Below, in pieces: positions 34,118-42,524 of a stretch of 64,000 bases of DNA. The first letter of the stretch is position 1. The number at the start of each line of letters is the position of its first letter. Origin of the DNA: Flavobacterium luteolum (GTDB taxonomy: Bacteria; Bacteroidota; Bacteroidia; Flavobacteriales; Flavobacteriaceae). The notes beneath the pieces were generated by a model. That model was given only the letters and a program-made list of their open reading frames with translations. It was not told where the DNA came from and searched no databases. The stretch lies in the NCBI RefSeq assembly GCF_027111275.1, contig NZ_CP114286.1, positions 5,292,996-5,356,995 of the forward strand, read 5' to 3'. The position numbers were made by a program, and so were the translations under genes.

Positions 34118-34274
34118 GTTTAGTTTGATTGCGGAGTTACTTGCGGAAATGTGCTTCGCCAATTCGCTATTGCTCGGGTCTCCTTCGTCGACATGACAAA
34201 ACTATATGGAAAATCTTTGTGGATTTTCGCGTGTGATTCCTCGTTCCTCGGAATGACAAGTAGTACAAATAAAA

Positions 34275-34304
34275 AAAGCCGAATCTAAATTTAGATTCGG
34301 CTTT
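34275..34304 (-). terminator. Perfect 30-bp palindromic terminator after nrdA
   Basis: The 15-base arms AAAGCCGAATCTAAA (34275-34289) and its exact complement (34290-34304) abut. On the minus strand they run into seven T. It lies 8 bases beyond the nrdA stop and can also serve the convergent Crp-type gene. Confidence 0.85.
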
Positions 34305-34311
34305 ATGATTT

Positions 34312-36009
34312 TTATGATTCACAACTACTGCAAGAAACAAGACTAGTTACCAATTCTTTCGAAACACTTTGGCTTCTTTGGTAATATAAACTTTTCACTC
34401 CTTGTTGCCAAGCTTCAATCATCAAACGGTTTACATCTTTGATTGCCAATTCTGCTGGAATATTAAGATTTAAACTTTGTCCTTGATCAACAAATTTCTG
34501 ACGAATTCCTGCTTGCTGTACAATTTCTAACTGGCTAATTTCTTTAAACGTTTTAAAAACATCTTTTTCAGTTTGTGTCAGCTGTTCCATGTGCTGCACA
34601 CTTCCTCCGTTTAGCATTATTCCTCTCCAAACTTCTTCGTTGTCTAGCCCTTTTTCTTCAAGCAATTTTTTAAGGTATTTGTTTTTACGCATAAAGTTAC
34701 CTTTACTCAATCCTGCTTTATAATAGTTACTGCTAAAAGGTTCGATTCCTGGTGAAGTTTGCCCTAAAATTGCAGAAGATGAAGTTGTTGGCGCAATTGC
34801 CATTGTGGTTGTATTACGTCTTCCGTAACCTTTTAGCAATTCTGGTTCACCATAAATTCTAGCCAATTCTTGACTAGCTTTATCTGCTTTATCGCTAATA
34901 TGTTTGAAAATCTCCGTTGTTTTCATTTTAGCTTCCATTCCTTCAAACGGAATCATATTTTTCTGCAAATAAGAATGCCATCCTAAAACTCCTAAACCAA
35001 GTGCACGGTGTCTTTTAGCAAATTTATTCGCTGCAGAAAGATAATAGTTACCTTCAGTTTTTTCAATAAATTCCTGTAAAACAGCATCTAAGAAAAAGAT
35101 CGCCAATTTTACCGCTTCAGTATCTTTCCATTCTTCATATAATTCTAAGTTCATAGAAGATAAACAGCAGATAAATGATTCATCATGCGTAGACGGAAGC
35201 ATAATCTCACTGCATAAATTACTTGCGTTGATTCTTAGATTCTGATCTTTATAAACTTGCGGCTTATTTTTATTTACGTTATCACTAAAGAAAATATAAG
35301 GCAAACCTTTTTGCTGACGGCTTTCTAATACTTTTGCCCAAATCTGTCTTTTCTCGCCATCACCATCAATCATTTCCTGCATCCAATAATCTGGCACACA
35401 GATTCCGGTAAACAAATTCTGAATCGGATTTCCAATGCTTTTAATTTTCAAAAACTCTTCAATATCTGGATGGTCAATATCTAAATAAGCTGCAAATGCA
35501 CCACGACGAACTCCACCTTGAGAAATCGTGTCCATTGCCGTATCAAAAAGCTTCATGAAACTTACTGCTCCACTACTCTTTCCGTTATCAGTTACAGCAC
35601 TTCCGCGTTCGCGTAATTCACCAAAATAACCAGAAGTTCCTCCACCAATTTTAGTCTGCATAATTACTTCACCCAGTTTATGTGTAATTCCTTCAATCTT
35701 GTCTGGAACATGAACATTAAAACAAGAAATCGGCAAACCTCTTTCTGTTCCCATATTGGCCCAAACTGGCGAACTTATGCTCATCCAACCTCTTTCGATC
35801 ATTTCCATGAAAGATTCTTTCAATTCTGGTTTGTACAGCCTTTTCGCTGCAGCGGTACAAATTCTATCGATTGCCCCTTCTACAGTTTCTCCTTTTAAAA
35901 GATAGCCACGATTTAAAATCTGTTCACTTTCAGAATTTTTCCACCACATTTTACTATCGTTTTGCGGTTCAAAATTAGTATTTGCTGAGTTTGTGTCTGT
36001 CGTATTCAT
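34312..36009 (-). CDS. nrdA: Class I ribonucleotide reductase large subunit
   Basis: This 565-residue protein provides the catalytic subunit that reduces ribonucleotides to deoxyribonucleotides. Key residues are visible: the redox Cys 96 in GLPISCFN, the NLCSEI active-site loop with its Asn, thiyl Cys and Glu, the CCLSSMNLE Cys region, the radical-transfer tyrosine pair in SLYYQRS, and the C-terminal swinging cysteines SCSSC (560 and 563). The N-terminal ATP-cone (overall activity site) of E. coli-type NrdA is absent, which explains the short length. It is 18 bases downstream of nrdB in one operon. Confidence 0.95.
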   Translation of the reverse strand: MNTTDTNSANTNFEPQNDSKMWWKNSESEQILNRGYLLKGETVEGAIDRICTAAAKRLYKPELKESFMEMIERGWMSISSPVWANMGTERGLPISCFNVHVPDKIEGITHKLGEVIMQTKIGGGTSGYFGELRERGSAVTDNGKSSGAVSFMKLFDTAMDTISQGGVRRGAFAAYLDIDHPDIEEFLKIKSIGNPIQNLFTGICVPDYWMQEMIDGDGEKRQIWAKVLESRQQKGLPYIFFSDNVNKNKPQVYKDQNLRINASNLCSEIMLPSTHDESFICCLSSMNLELYEEWKDTEAVKLAIFFLDAVLQEFIEKTEGNYYLSAANKFAKRHRALGLGVLGWHSYLQKNMIPFEGMEAKMKTTEIFKHISDKADKASQELARIYGEPELLKGYGRRNTTTMAIAPTTSSSAILGQTSPGIEPFSSNYYKAGLSKGNFMRKNKYLKKLLEEKGLDNEEVWRGIMLNGGSVQHMEQLTQTEKDVFKTFKEISQLEIVQQAGIRQKFVDQGQSLNLNIPAELAIKDVNRLMIEAWQQGVKSLYYQRSQSVSKELVTSLVSCSSCES

Positions 36010-36027
36010 AAGTATTCTGGGCTTGTA

Positions 36028-37002
36028 TTAAAAAAGATCGTTTGCTGTAATGCTTTTATCGTGTTTTGTATATTCTACTGGACGTTTTGCAAAGAAATCG
36101 TCTAAACTGTTTGCAAAAACCTCTTCTTCAAACCAAGTCATTTTTGAATATTCTTCTGGAGCCACATTAAAAATAGTTTCAATATTAATTTGTTTTAAGC
36201 TCTCGTCAATTCTAAATTTCATGAAGTTTACTAAATCTTCTTTATTTATGGTTTCTATCGCTCCATCCTCAAAAATCCAGTCCAAAATAGCAGCTTCAAC
36301 ACTAATAGATTCTTTTACTGTTTCTCTAATTAACTCTAAAGTTTCTGCATCAAAATATTCTGGAAACTCTTCACGAATTTTATTAATGATATAGATTCCG
36401 CCATTGGCATGAATCTGCTCATCTATTGAAGTCCAAGCAATAATATTGCTCACATTTTTCATATAACCTTTGAATCTTGTGAAAGACAGCAAAATGGCAA
36501 ACTGACTAAACAAAGACACATTCTCAATCAAGATACTGAACAAAATCAGCGAAACCATATATTTTCTGTTATCCTGAGATTTGGTGTCTTTAAGCACATT
36601 CGAAAGATAATCTACACGTCTGCGAATTACAGGAACATCCAATAGTTTTTCGAATTCGTCATTATATCCTAAAACTTCCAGCAAACGAGAATATGCTTCT
36701 GAATGTCTAAATTCACATTCCGCAAAAGTAGTTCCCAAACCGTTAAATTCAGGTTTCGGAAAATGCTCATATATATTACCCCAAAAACTTTTTACAGCTA
36801 CCTCAATCTGTGCAATTGCCAACAAACTATTTTTAATTGCTGTTTTTTCTGCCAGATTTAAATGTGCATGAAAATCTTGCGTGTCGGCAGTAAAGTCTAC
36901 TTCGGTGTGTACCCAGTACGCTTTATTGATCGCTTCGGTAAATTGCAGAACCTCAGGATACTCAAAAGGTTTGTAATTGATTCTTTTATCAAAAATTGAC
37001 AT
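36028..37002 (-). CDS. nrdB: Class I ribonucleotide reductase small (radical) subunit
   Basis: This 324-residue ferritin-like protein generates the radical for NrdA. The metal site can be read off: Glu 67 in AQIE as first ligand (Asp in E. coli), Glu 97 and His 100 followed by the radical Tyr 104 in EFRHSEAY, the Glu in ILIENVSLF, and EQIH near the middle. A tyrosyl-radical enzyme is therefore expected. There is no N-terminal ATP-cone on this subunit either. The upstream region carries four identical TTATCAACA boxes that may control the operon. Confidence 0.95.
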   Translation of the reverse strand: MSIFDKRINYKPFEYPEVLQFTEAINKAYWVHTEVDFTADTQDFHAHLNLAEKTAIKNSLLAIAQIEVAVKSFWGNIYEHFPKPEFNGLGTTFAECEFRHSEAYSRLLEVLGYNDEFEKLLDVPVIRRRVDYLSNVLKDTKSQDNRKYMVSLILFSILIENVSLFSQFAILLSFTRFKGYMKNVSNIIAWTSIDEQIHANGGIYIINKIREEFPEYFDAETLELIRETVKESISVEAAILDWIFEDGAIETINKEDLVNFMKFRIDESLKQINIETIFNVAPEEYSKMTWFEEEVFANSLDDFFAKRPVEYTKHDKSITANDLF

Positions 37003-37708
37003 ATATATAGAGTTTTAAGTGACTATTTTAGAGACAGAAATATGAGCGCTTAAATTGGGGAGGGATTAGCGTGATTTCTATAATTACAAATTTAACCTAC
37101 AGTTATTCTTTTGTTCCATTTTAGATGTTAAAAATCCATCCAATTATCAACAGTTTTAAAACTTCAAAAATTCGGTATGACTCAAATTTTATCAACATGA
37201 AAATAATGTTCTGTAATTCACATTGAACTAGCATTTTCCCTAAAATTAATATCAAGTTATCAACATCAAAAAATGGGCTTTTTGAAGGCAGAAATATAAA
37301 CAGTTATCAACATTATGCTTTTGAAATTAGAAATTTGAAGAGGAATCTAGCGCGAAAAAAACGCTAGTTATTAATAATTATTCTAAATAATGTTTTGCAC
37401 TTCAAAAATATAACCACCTTTATTACAACAAATTAACACATAAGCATTATTAAAAAACTTTAAAATCGAAAGGAAAACAACAGAACAGGGCTGAAGAATC
37501 TACCAAAATTTCATTTCCAAAAGTTTTAACATCAAAAAAGAGGAAGAAGCAAAAATTCCTTCTTGAAAAGACAACTTTTTCTCTTGGAAAAGAGACTTTC
37601 ATTATGGTTCAAAAACGAACAAGATTAAAACAAAATTAAAATTTACTTAGGCAATTCTTAATTTTAAGAAAAACTAAAGCCGAAATGCCTTTTTACAGCA
37701 AATTATTC
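37003..37708. other. Long intergenic region upstream of nrdBA and the redox cluster
   Basis: More than 700 bases of AT-rich sequence lie between the divergent nrdB and ankyrin genes. The nrdB-proximal part holds four TTATCAACA boxes. A short hairpin (TCTCTT-GGAA-AAGAGA, 37580-37595) lies nearer the ankyrin promoter. No coding frame with protein character was found. Confidence 0.6.
37144..37312 (-). promoter_or_regulatory. Four TTATCAACA boxes (DnaA-box-like) upstream of nrdBA
   Basis: The identical 9-mer TTATCAACA occurs at 37144-37152, 37189-37197, 37257-37265 and 37304-37312. All copies are in the same orientation, 142-310 bases upstream of the nrdB start. It differs from the DnaA box TTATCCACA at one base. 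DnaA regulates nrdAB in E. coli, so DnaA or another replication-linked factor is a reasonable candidate binder. That is inference. Confidence 0.55.
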
Positions 37709-37738
37709 TTGCTTTAAGAATATTAATTTTTACATTTG
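37709..37738 (+). promoter_or_regulatory. Consensus Bacteroidota promoter of the ankyrin/redox cluster
   Basis: TTG at 37709-37711 is followed by exactly 19 bases and then TACATTTG at 37731-37738, a full match to TTG-N19-TAnnTTTG. Transcription would start near 37745, about 85 bases before the ATG at 37829. It rules out the in-frame upstream start at 37736. Confidence 0.75.
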
Positions 37739-37828
37739 CTTTTATTTTTATTTATTCTAAATAGATTAAAAATATTTCCCAAAATAAAATCAATCTTGAA
37801 CAATTCTATAACCATAAATTATCGAAAT

Positions 37829-39319
37829 ATGAAAAAGAACCTTTTTGTTTCTTTTGCATTTGCTGCTACTTTATTTGTAAGTGCCCAACAAAAAAACTCC
37901 TTGTTAGATGCCGCTTTCTGGAAAACTTCTCCAACTGTTGAAACGGTTCAATCAGAAATCTCTAAAGGAAATAATCCAGCTGAAGCCAATGCCAATGCAT
38001 TTGACGTTACTACTTTGGCTATTAATAATGACGCGCCTTTTGCAACTATCAAATTTTTGGTAGAACAGCCTGGAAATTCCGTTACAAAATTAACTCACGA
38101 TAATCGTATCTATCTGCACTGGGCAGCTTATAGAGGAAATACAGAATTAGTACAATATTTAATTTCTAAAGGTTCTGATGTAAATTATGAAGACAGCCAC
38201 GGAACTGCTCCTGCAGATTTTGCTGCTTCAAACGGACAGTCAGCTCCAGCAATGTACGATGCTTTCTTTAAAGCTGGACTTAATCCGACAAAAAAATATG
38301 CTAATGGGTCAAACCTTTTACTTTTAGCTATTGCTTCTGATAAAGATTTAAAAGCTGCCGAATATTTTTCGACTAAAGGAATGTCTTTAAAAGATGTGGA
38401 TAATGATGGAAATACTGCTTTTACATATGCAGCGAGATCAGGAAATATTCCGCTTTTAAAGAAACTTCTAGAAAAAGGAATTAAACCAACAGATGATGCA
38501 CTTTTATTTGCCGCACAAGGAAGCAGAAGAGATGCAAATACTCTTGAAACTTACAAATATTTGGTTGAAGAAGTAAAAATTAAAGCAACTGCTCAAAACA
38601 AAGCCGGACAAAATGTATTCCATTTCTTGGCAGGAAAACCAAATCAGACAGAAATTATTCAATATTTCTTAGCAAAAGGTGTTGATGTTAATAAAGCAGA
38701 TAAAGAAGGAAATACACCATTAATGACTGCAGCTGCGGCAAGAGATGTGGCAGCTTTGGAACTTTTTCTTCCAAAAGCTAAAAACATAAATGTACAAAAT
38801 CTAAAAGGAGAATCTGCTTTGACATTTGCTGTAAAAAACGGATCTCCAGAAGCGGTAAATTTACTTTTATCAAAAGGCGCTGATGTAAACGTAAAAGATA
38901 AAGACGGAAACAATTTAGGTGTTTATTTGGTACAATCTTATCGTCCGGCAGGAAGAGAGAAAGCGGCAACAGATCCTTTTGATGCAAAAGCAAAACTACT
39001 TCAAGATAAAGGTTTAAACTTAGCGGTTCCTCAAAAAGATGGAAATACTTTATATCATTTAGCGATCACTAAAAATGATGTTTCTCTTCTTAAAAAAATT
39101 ACCGATTTAAAAGTAGACATCAATGCTAAAAACAAAGACGGTTTAACAGCTTTACACAGAGCGGCAATGACTTCTAAAGATGATGCTATCTTGAAATATC
39201 TAGTTTCAGCTGGCGCTAAAAAAGACATCAGCACAGAATTTGACGAAACTGCTTATGCTTTAGCAAAAGAAAATGAACTGCTTACAAAAAATAATATCTC
39301 AGTTGAGTTTTTAAAATAA
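37829..39319 (+). CDS. Exported ankyrin-repeat protein
   Basis: This 496-residue protein starts at the ATG at 37829, which begins a clear signal peptide (MKKNLFVSFAFAATLFVSA-Q) and lies downstream of a consensus promoter. The rest is about a dozen ankyrin repeats, including LTHDNRIYLHWAAYRGNTEL, VNKADKEGNTPLMTAAAARD and INAKNKDGLTALHRAAM. It should form a solenoid that binds another protein in the periplasm. It is followed on the same strand by the DUF2271, PepSY-reductase and ApbE genes. A scaffolding or protective role in that redox cluster is possible, but a long inverted repeat lies between and co-transcription is unproven. Confidence 0.88.
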   Translation: MKKNLFVSFAFAATLFVSAQQKNSLLDAAFWKTSPTVETVQSEISKGNNPAEANANAFDVTTLAINNDAPFATIKFLVEQPGNSVTKLTHDNRIYLHWAAYRGNTELVQYLISKGSDVNYEDSHGTAPADFAASNGQSAPAMYDAFFKAGLNPTKKYANGSNLLLLAIASDKDLKAAEYFSTKGMSLKDVDNDGNTAFTYAARSGNIPLLKKLLEKGIKPTDDALLFAAQGSRRDANTLETYKYLVEEVKIKATAQNKAGQNVFHFLAGKPNQTEIIQYFLAKGVDVNKADKEGNTPLMTAAAARDVAALELFLPKAKNINVQNLKGESALTFAVKNGSPEAVNLLLSKGADVNVKDKDGNNLGVYLVQSYRPAGREKAATDPFDAKAKLLQDKGLNLAVPQKDGNTLYHLAITKNDVSLLKKITDLKVDINAKNKDGLTALHRAAMTSKDDAILKYLVSAGAKKDISTEFDETAYALAKENELLTKNNISVEFLK

Positions 39320-39328
39320 CTTTCAATA

Positions 39329-39426
39329 ATTATGAGTTTTGAGTTATGAATTATGAGTTGAAAATTCAAGCCGTAATTAATAACTTAAAACTCTTAATTC
39401 AAAATTCATAACTTATAATTCATAAT
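39329..39426. repeat. Long imperfect inverted repeat (31-base arms)
   Basis: The arms at 39329-39359 and 39396-39426 match at about 25 of 31 positions when one is reverse-complemented. They consist of variations on TTATGAGTTATGAATT. The element fills the gap between the ankyrin and DUF2271 genes and could terminate or stabilise the ankyrin mRNA. Confidence 0.7.
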
Positions 39427-39434
39427 TTAATTTC

Positions 39435-39917
39435 ATGAAATCAATATTAAAAATTGCTCTTACAAGCGCTTTTATCTTTTTAGTTTCTTTCCAATCTCAG
39501 GCACAATCGAGCAAGTATAAAATCATGCTTCAAATGAACAACTATATGGGAGAAGGTGCTTATATCGTTGTTTCTCTTGTTAATTCAGCTGGTGAGTACG
39601 AAAAAACGCTTTATGTAATGGGCGATGACAAAAAATGGTACAAATCACTAAAAGAATGGAACAAATTCCATACCCAGAAAAATGATGATATCAGCGCTAA
39701 AACTGGAGCTTCTGTAACTGGTGGAGACCGCAGTGTAACAACAATCGAAATCGAAAATTCTAAAATCAATAAAGGATATAAACTTCGTTTTGAGTCGGCT
39801 GTTGAAGATCAGAAATATTATGTGAGCGATCTTGAAGTTCCGCTTACAACTGAAGGTCTAGCTGAAAAAACAGACGGTAAAGGTTACATCAAATATGTAA
39901 GGTTAAACAAAATATAA
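39435..39917 (+). CDS. DUF2271 periplasmic protein, candidate FMN carrier
   Basis: This 160-residue protein has a signal peptide (about 1-23, AQ cleavage). It fits the DUF2271 family, small periplasmic proteins often encoded beside ApbE and PepSY proteins. The central loop DISAKTGASVTGGDRS (85-100) contains TGAS (90-93), resembling the (S/T)GA(T/S) site where ApbE attaches FMN through a Thr or Ser. That Asp 85 precedes it supports this, although the spacing is longer than in NqrC. The protein may thus be a covalent flavoprotein that passes electrons in the periplasm. FMN attachment is inferred, not seen. Confidence 0.8.
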   Translation: MKSILKIALTSAFIFLVSFQSQAQSSKYKIMLQMNNYMGEGAYIVVSLVNSAGEYEKTLYVMGDDKKWYKSLKEWNKFHTQKNDDISAKTGASVTGGDRSVTTIEIENSKINKGYKLRFESAVEDQKYYVSDLEVPLTTEGLAEKTDGKGYIKYVRLNKI

Positions 39918-39987
39918 TCTTAAGCACATTATTTTTTAACCTTATAATGAGTACAAATTTTATTTTTGTGCTTAGAATTAAAATATG

Positions 39988-40020
39988 AGCTTTGTCATTG
40001 TTTTAAACTTTGACAAAGCT
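39988..40020 (+). terminator. Hairpin after the DUF2271 gene
   Basis: AGCTTTGTCA (39988-39997) and TGACAAAGCT (40011-40020) form a perfect 10-bp stem with a 13-base loop, followed by TTTAAACGTTTTATAA. It could be an attenuating terminator or mRNA stabiliser before the PepSY-reductase gene that starts at 40049. Confidence 0.5.
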
Positions 40021-40048
40021 TTAAACGTTTTATAATAGAATACACTCA

Positions 40049-42232
40049 ATGACTCTTTCTTTCTGGCGTTACGCACACTTGGCTTTGGCCCTGTTTTCTT
40101 CTATTTTTTTGCTTTTGGCTTCGGTAACCGGAATTATTCTGGCAGTCGATGCAGTTCAGGAAAAAACACTTCCGTACAAAGCTGAAAATTTTAATGAAAT
40201 AACTTTGGGAGAAACCCTTCCTGTTCTAAAGAAAGCGTACCCAGAAATTACCGAATTAAGTGTCGATTACAATCAGTTTGTAACGCTTCAGGCTATTGAT
40301 GCCGATGGAAATGATGTTAAGGCATACATTGATCCAAAAACAGGAAAAGCATTAGGAACTCCTGCAAAGAAAACCGAATTCATAAATTGGATTACGAGTT
40401 TACACCGTTCGCTGTTTCTTCATGAAGTAGGGCGCTTTTTTGTGGGCGTCATTTCTTTTTGTTTGTTATTAATCGCTATTTCAGGTTTTGTGCTAGTTCT
40501 AAAAAGACAGCGCGGCATCAGAAATTTCTTTTCTAAAATAATCAAAGAATATTTTGCTCAATATTACCATGTTCTTTTAGGAAGATTGGCTCTTATTCCT
40601 ATTTTGATTATTGCACTTACAGGTACCTATTTATCGCTCGAAAGATTCAACTTTTTTATGGGTGAAGAAAAAGCAAAACCTGTAAAAACAGCACTTTCAG
40701 AAAACGCCAAAACAGTTTCGGTTTTCAATACCACTTTATTATCTGAAGTAAAAAAAATCGAATTCCCTTTTACAGATGATCCCGAAGAATATTATATCAT
40801 TGAAACAAAAGACCGCGAGATTGAAGTCAATCAGGTTACAGGCGCTATAATTTCTGAAAAACGTTCTCCAATGACAGTTCAATTTGCCGCATTAAGTCTT
40901 GATCTTCATACGGGAAGAATTAACGGAATCTGGGCTGTAATCTTAGCAATTGCGTGTATCAACATTCTATTCTTTATTTATTCTGGTTTTGCGATTACTC
41001 TGAAAAGAAGATCTAGCCGAATTAAAAATAAATTTAAAGCAAGCGAGAGTAATTTTATCTTTTTAATCGGTTCCGAAAACGGAAGCACTTTCCGATTTGC
41101 CAATGCGATTCAGAAGCAATTAATTGAGAATGGACAAAAAGTCTTTGTAAGCGAACTGAATAAATTTACAGCTTATCCAAAGGCTGAACATATTGTTGTT
41201 TTCACTTCAACTCATGGTTTGGGTGATGCGCCTTCTAACGGAACACAATTCAAAACATTAATAGAAAAACAAAATCAAGATCAGAACATTAATTTCTCTG
41301 TGGTTGGTTTTGGCTCAAAATCGTATCCAGATTTTTGCCAATTTGCAATTGAAATAGATCAGCTTCTAGGAAAACAAAATTGGGCAGATCGTTATTTAGA
41401 TTTGAAAACTGTCAATGATAAATCGGCTGTTGAATTTGTAGAATGGGTGAAATTATGGAGCGAAAAAACGGGAATTCCGCTGGCAACAACTCCATCGCTA
41501 TATAATCATATTCCAAAAGGTTTACAGAAATTAATGGTTTTAGACAAAACGCCAATTTCTGATACCGAACATACTTTCATTCTGACTTTAAGAGCAAGTG
41601 CAAGAGTTAAATTCAGTTCTGGCGATTTATTGGCTATTTATCCTGCCAACGATTCTAGAGAACGCCTCTACTCTATCGGAAATCATTCTGGAAATATTCA
41701 ATTGGTTGTAAAATTGCATCCAAACGGATTAGGTTCTGGTTTTTTAAATTCGTTAGAACCAGGAAATGTCATAAAAGCTCAGATTGTAAAAAATCCTGCT
41801 TTTCATCTTCCTAAAAAAGCTTCAAAAGTTGCTTTTATTTCTAACGGAACAGGAATTGCTCCTTTCTTAGGAATGATCGAACAGAATAAAGCTAAACAAG
41901 AACTTCATTTGTACAGCGGATTTAGAATGGAAACGCCAACATTAATGGCGTATAAAAAGTTCGCTGGAATCATGATTCAAAAAGAACATCTGGATGATTT
42001 TCATGTGGCGCTATCTCGTGAAGCTGAACATATTTATGTAATGGATTTGATTAAAAGAGATTCTATTTTCTTTGTGAATTTATTAAACAAAGGCGGTGTC
42101 ATTATGATTTGTGGTTCGCTTGCCATGCAGAAAGATGTTGAAGCTATTTTGAGTGAAATGTGTTTGGCAAAAGGATTAAAAACGCTCTCTGAATATAAAG
42201 CCAATAAACAATTTTTAACGGATTGCTATTAG
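40049..42232 (+). CDS. PepSY-flavodoxin-ferredoxin reductase fusion, membrane electron-transfer protein
   Basis: This is a 727-residue inner-membrane protein. The N-terminal PepSY_TM part (1-325) has four membrane helices (about 10-33, 128-151, 178-196, 293-318) and conserved membrane-edge histidines His 10, His 119, His 125, His 174 and His 287 that could bind haem or metal. A flavodoxin domain follows (about 335-475, GSENGSTFRFA, FTSTHGLGDAPSN). Last is an FNR-type FAD/NAD(P)H module (about 500-727) with RLYS (539-542), GTGIAPF (600-606) and CGSLAMQKDV. It can carry electrons from cytoplasmic NAD(P)H via FAD and FMN into or across the membrane. The likely acceptors are periplasmic flavoproteins or a ferric chelate. 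It is encoded between the DUF2271 and apbE genes. Confidence 0.92.
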   Translation: MTLSFWRYAHLALALFSSIFLLLASVTGIILAVDAVQEKTLPYKAENFNEITLGETLPVLKKAYPEITELSVDYNQFVTLQAIDADGNDVKAYIDPKTGKALGTPAKKTEFINWITSLHRSLFLHEVGRFFVGVISFCLLLIAISGFVLVLKRQRGIRNFFSKIIKEYFAQYYHVLLGRLALIPILIIALTGTYLSLERFNFFMGEEKAKPVKTALSENAKTVSVFNTTLLSEVKKIEFPFTDDPEEYYIIETKDREIEVNQVTGAIISEKRSPMTVQFAALSLDLHTGRINGIWAVILAIACINILFFIYSGFAITLKRRSSRIKNKFKASESNFIFLIGSENGSTFRFANAIQKQLIENGQKVFVSELNKFTAYPKAEHIVVFTSTHGLGDAPSNGTQFKTLIEKQNQDQNINFSVVGFGSKSYPDFCQFAIEIDQLLGKQNWADRYLDLKTVNDKSAVEFVEWVKLWSEKTGIPLATTPSLYNHIPKGLQKLMVLDKTPISDTEHTFILTLRASARVKFSSGDLLAIYPANDSRERLYSIGNHSGNIQLVVKLHPNGLGSGFLNSLEPGNVIKAQIVKNPAFHLPKKASKVAFISNGTGIAPFLGMIEQNKAKQELHLYSGFRMETPTLMAYKKFAGIMIQKEHLDDFHVALSREAEHIYVMDLIKRDSIFFVNLLNKGGVIMICGSLAMQKDVEAILSEMCLAKGLKTLSEYKANKQFLTDCY

Positions 42233-42237
42233 TGGCT

Positions 42238-42272
42238 AATTGTTAATTGTTAATTGTTAATTGTTAATTGTT
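42238..42272. repeat. Five tandem copies of a 7-base unit
   Basis: AATTGTT is repeated five times without interruption, starting 6 bases after the PepSY-reductase stop codon. Such heptamer runs can change copy number by slippage. The unit is shared with the inverted repeat at 31028-31116. Confidence 0.9.
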
Positions 42273-42290
42273 GATTTAGATGACGTACAA

Positions 42291-42496
42291 ATCCCAGAGG
42301 GATGACATATTTATAGATTTAATTTTATCCGCATATAGCCAAAGCCCCAGAGGGGCGACATACATAATCTAAAGATATCGCTCCTCTGGAGCTTTATTTT
42401 CCGTTATCAATCTATTATCTATAAATATTTTGCTCCTCTGGAGCTTTATTCATAGGTGTCAAATCTATTTCTATAAATATTACGCTCCTACGGAGC
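42291..42496. repeat. Array of five 13-base hairpins with about 52-bp period
   Basis: The hairpins are ATCCCAGAGGGAT (42291-42303), GCCCCAGAGGGGC (42344-42356), GCTCCTCTGGAGC at 42380 and at 42432, and GCTCCTACGGAGC (42484-42496). Each has a 5-base stem and 3-base loop. The last three are spaced exactly 52 bases and the first two 53 bases. The first two have the opposite orientation (AGA versus TCT loop) and carry the inverted flank ATATTTATAGA. The array fills the 290-base gap before apbE and is a dispersed intergenic repeat type, not CRISPR. Confidence 0.85.
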
Positions 42497-42524
42497 CTTT
42501 TTAAAACGCTATAAAAAGATTTTC

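Noticed and set aside
37736..37828. Upstream start for the exported ankyrin protein
   Set aside because: It would begin inside the -7 promoter element, and the signal peptide starts only at the ATG at 37829.
42291..42496. Short palindromic repeats at 52-bp spacing as a CRISPR array
   Set aside because: The intervening sequences are similar to each other and the repeat orientation switches. No cas genes are present.
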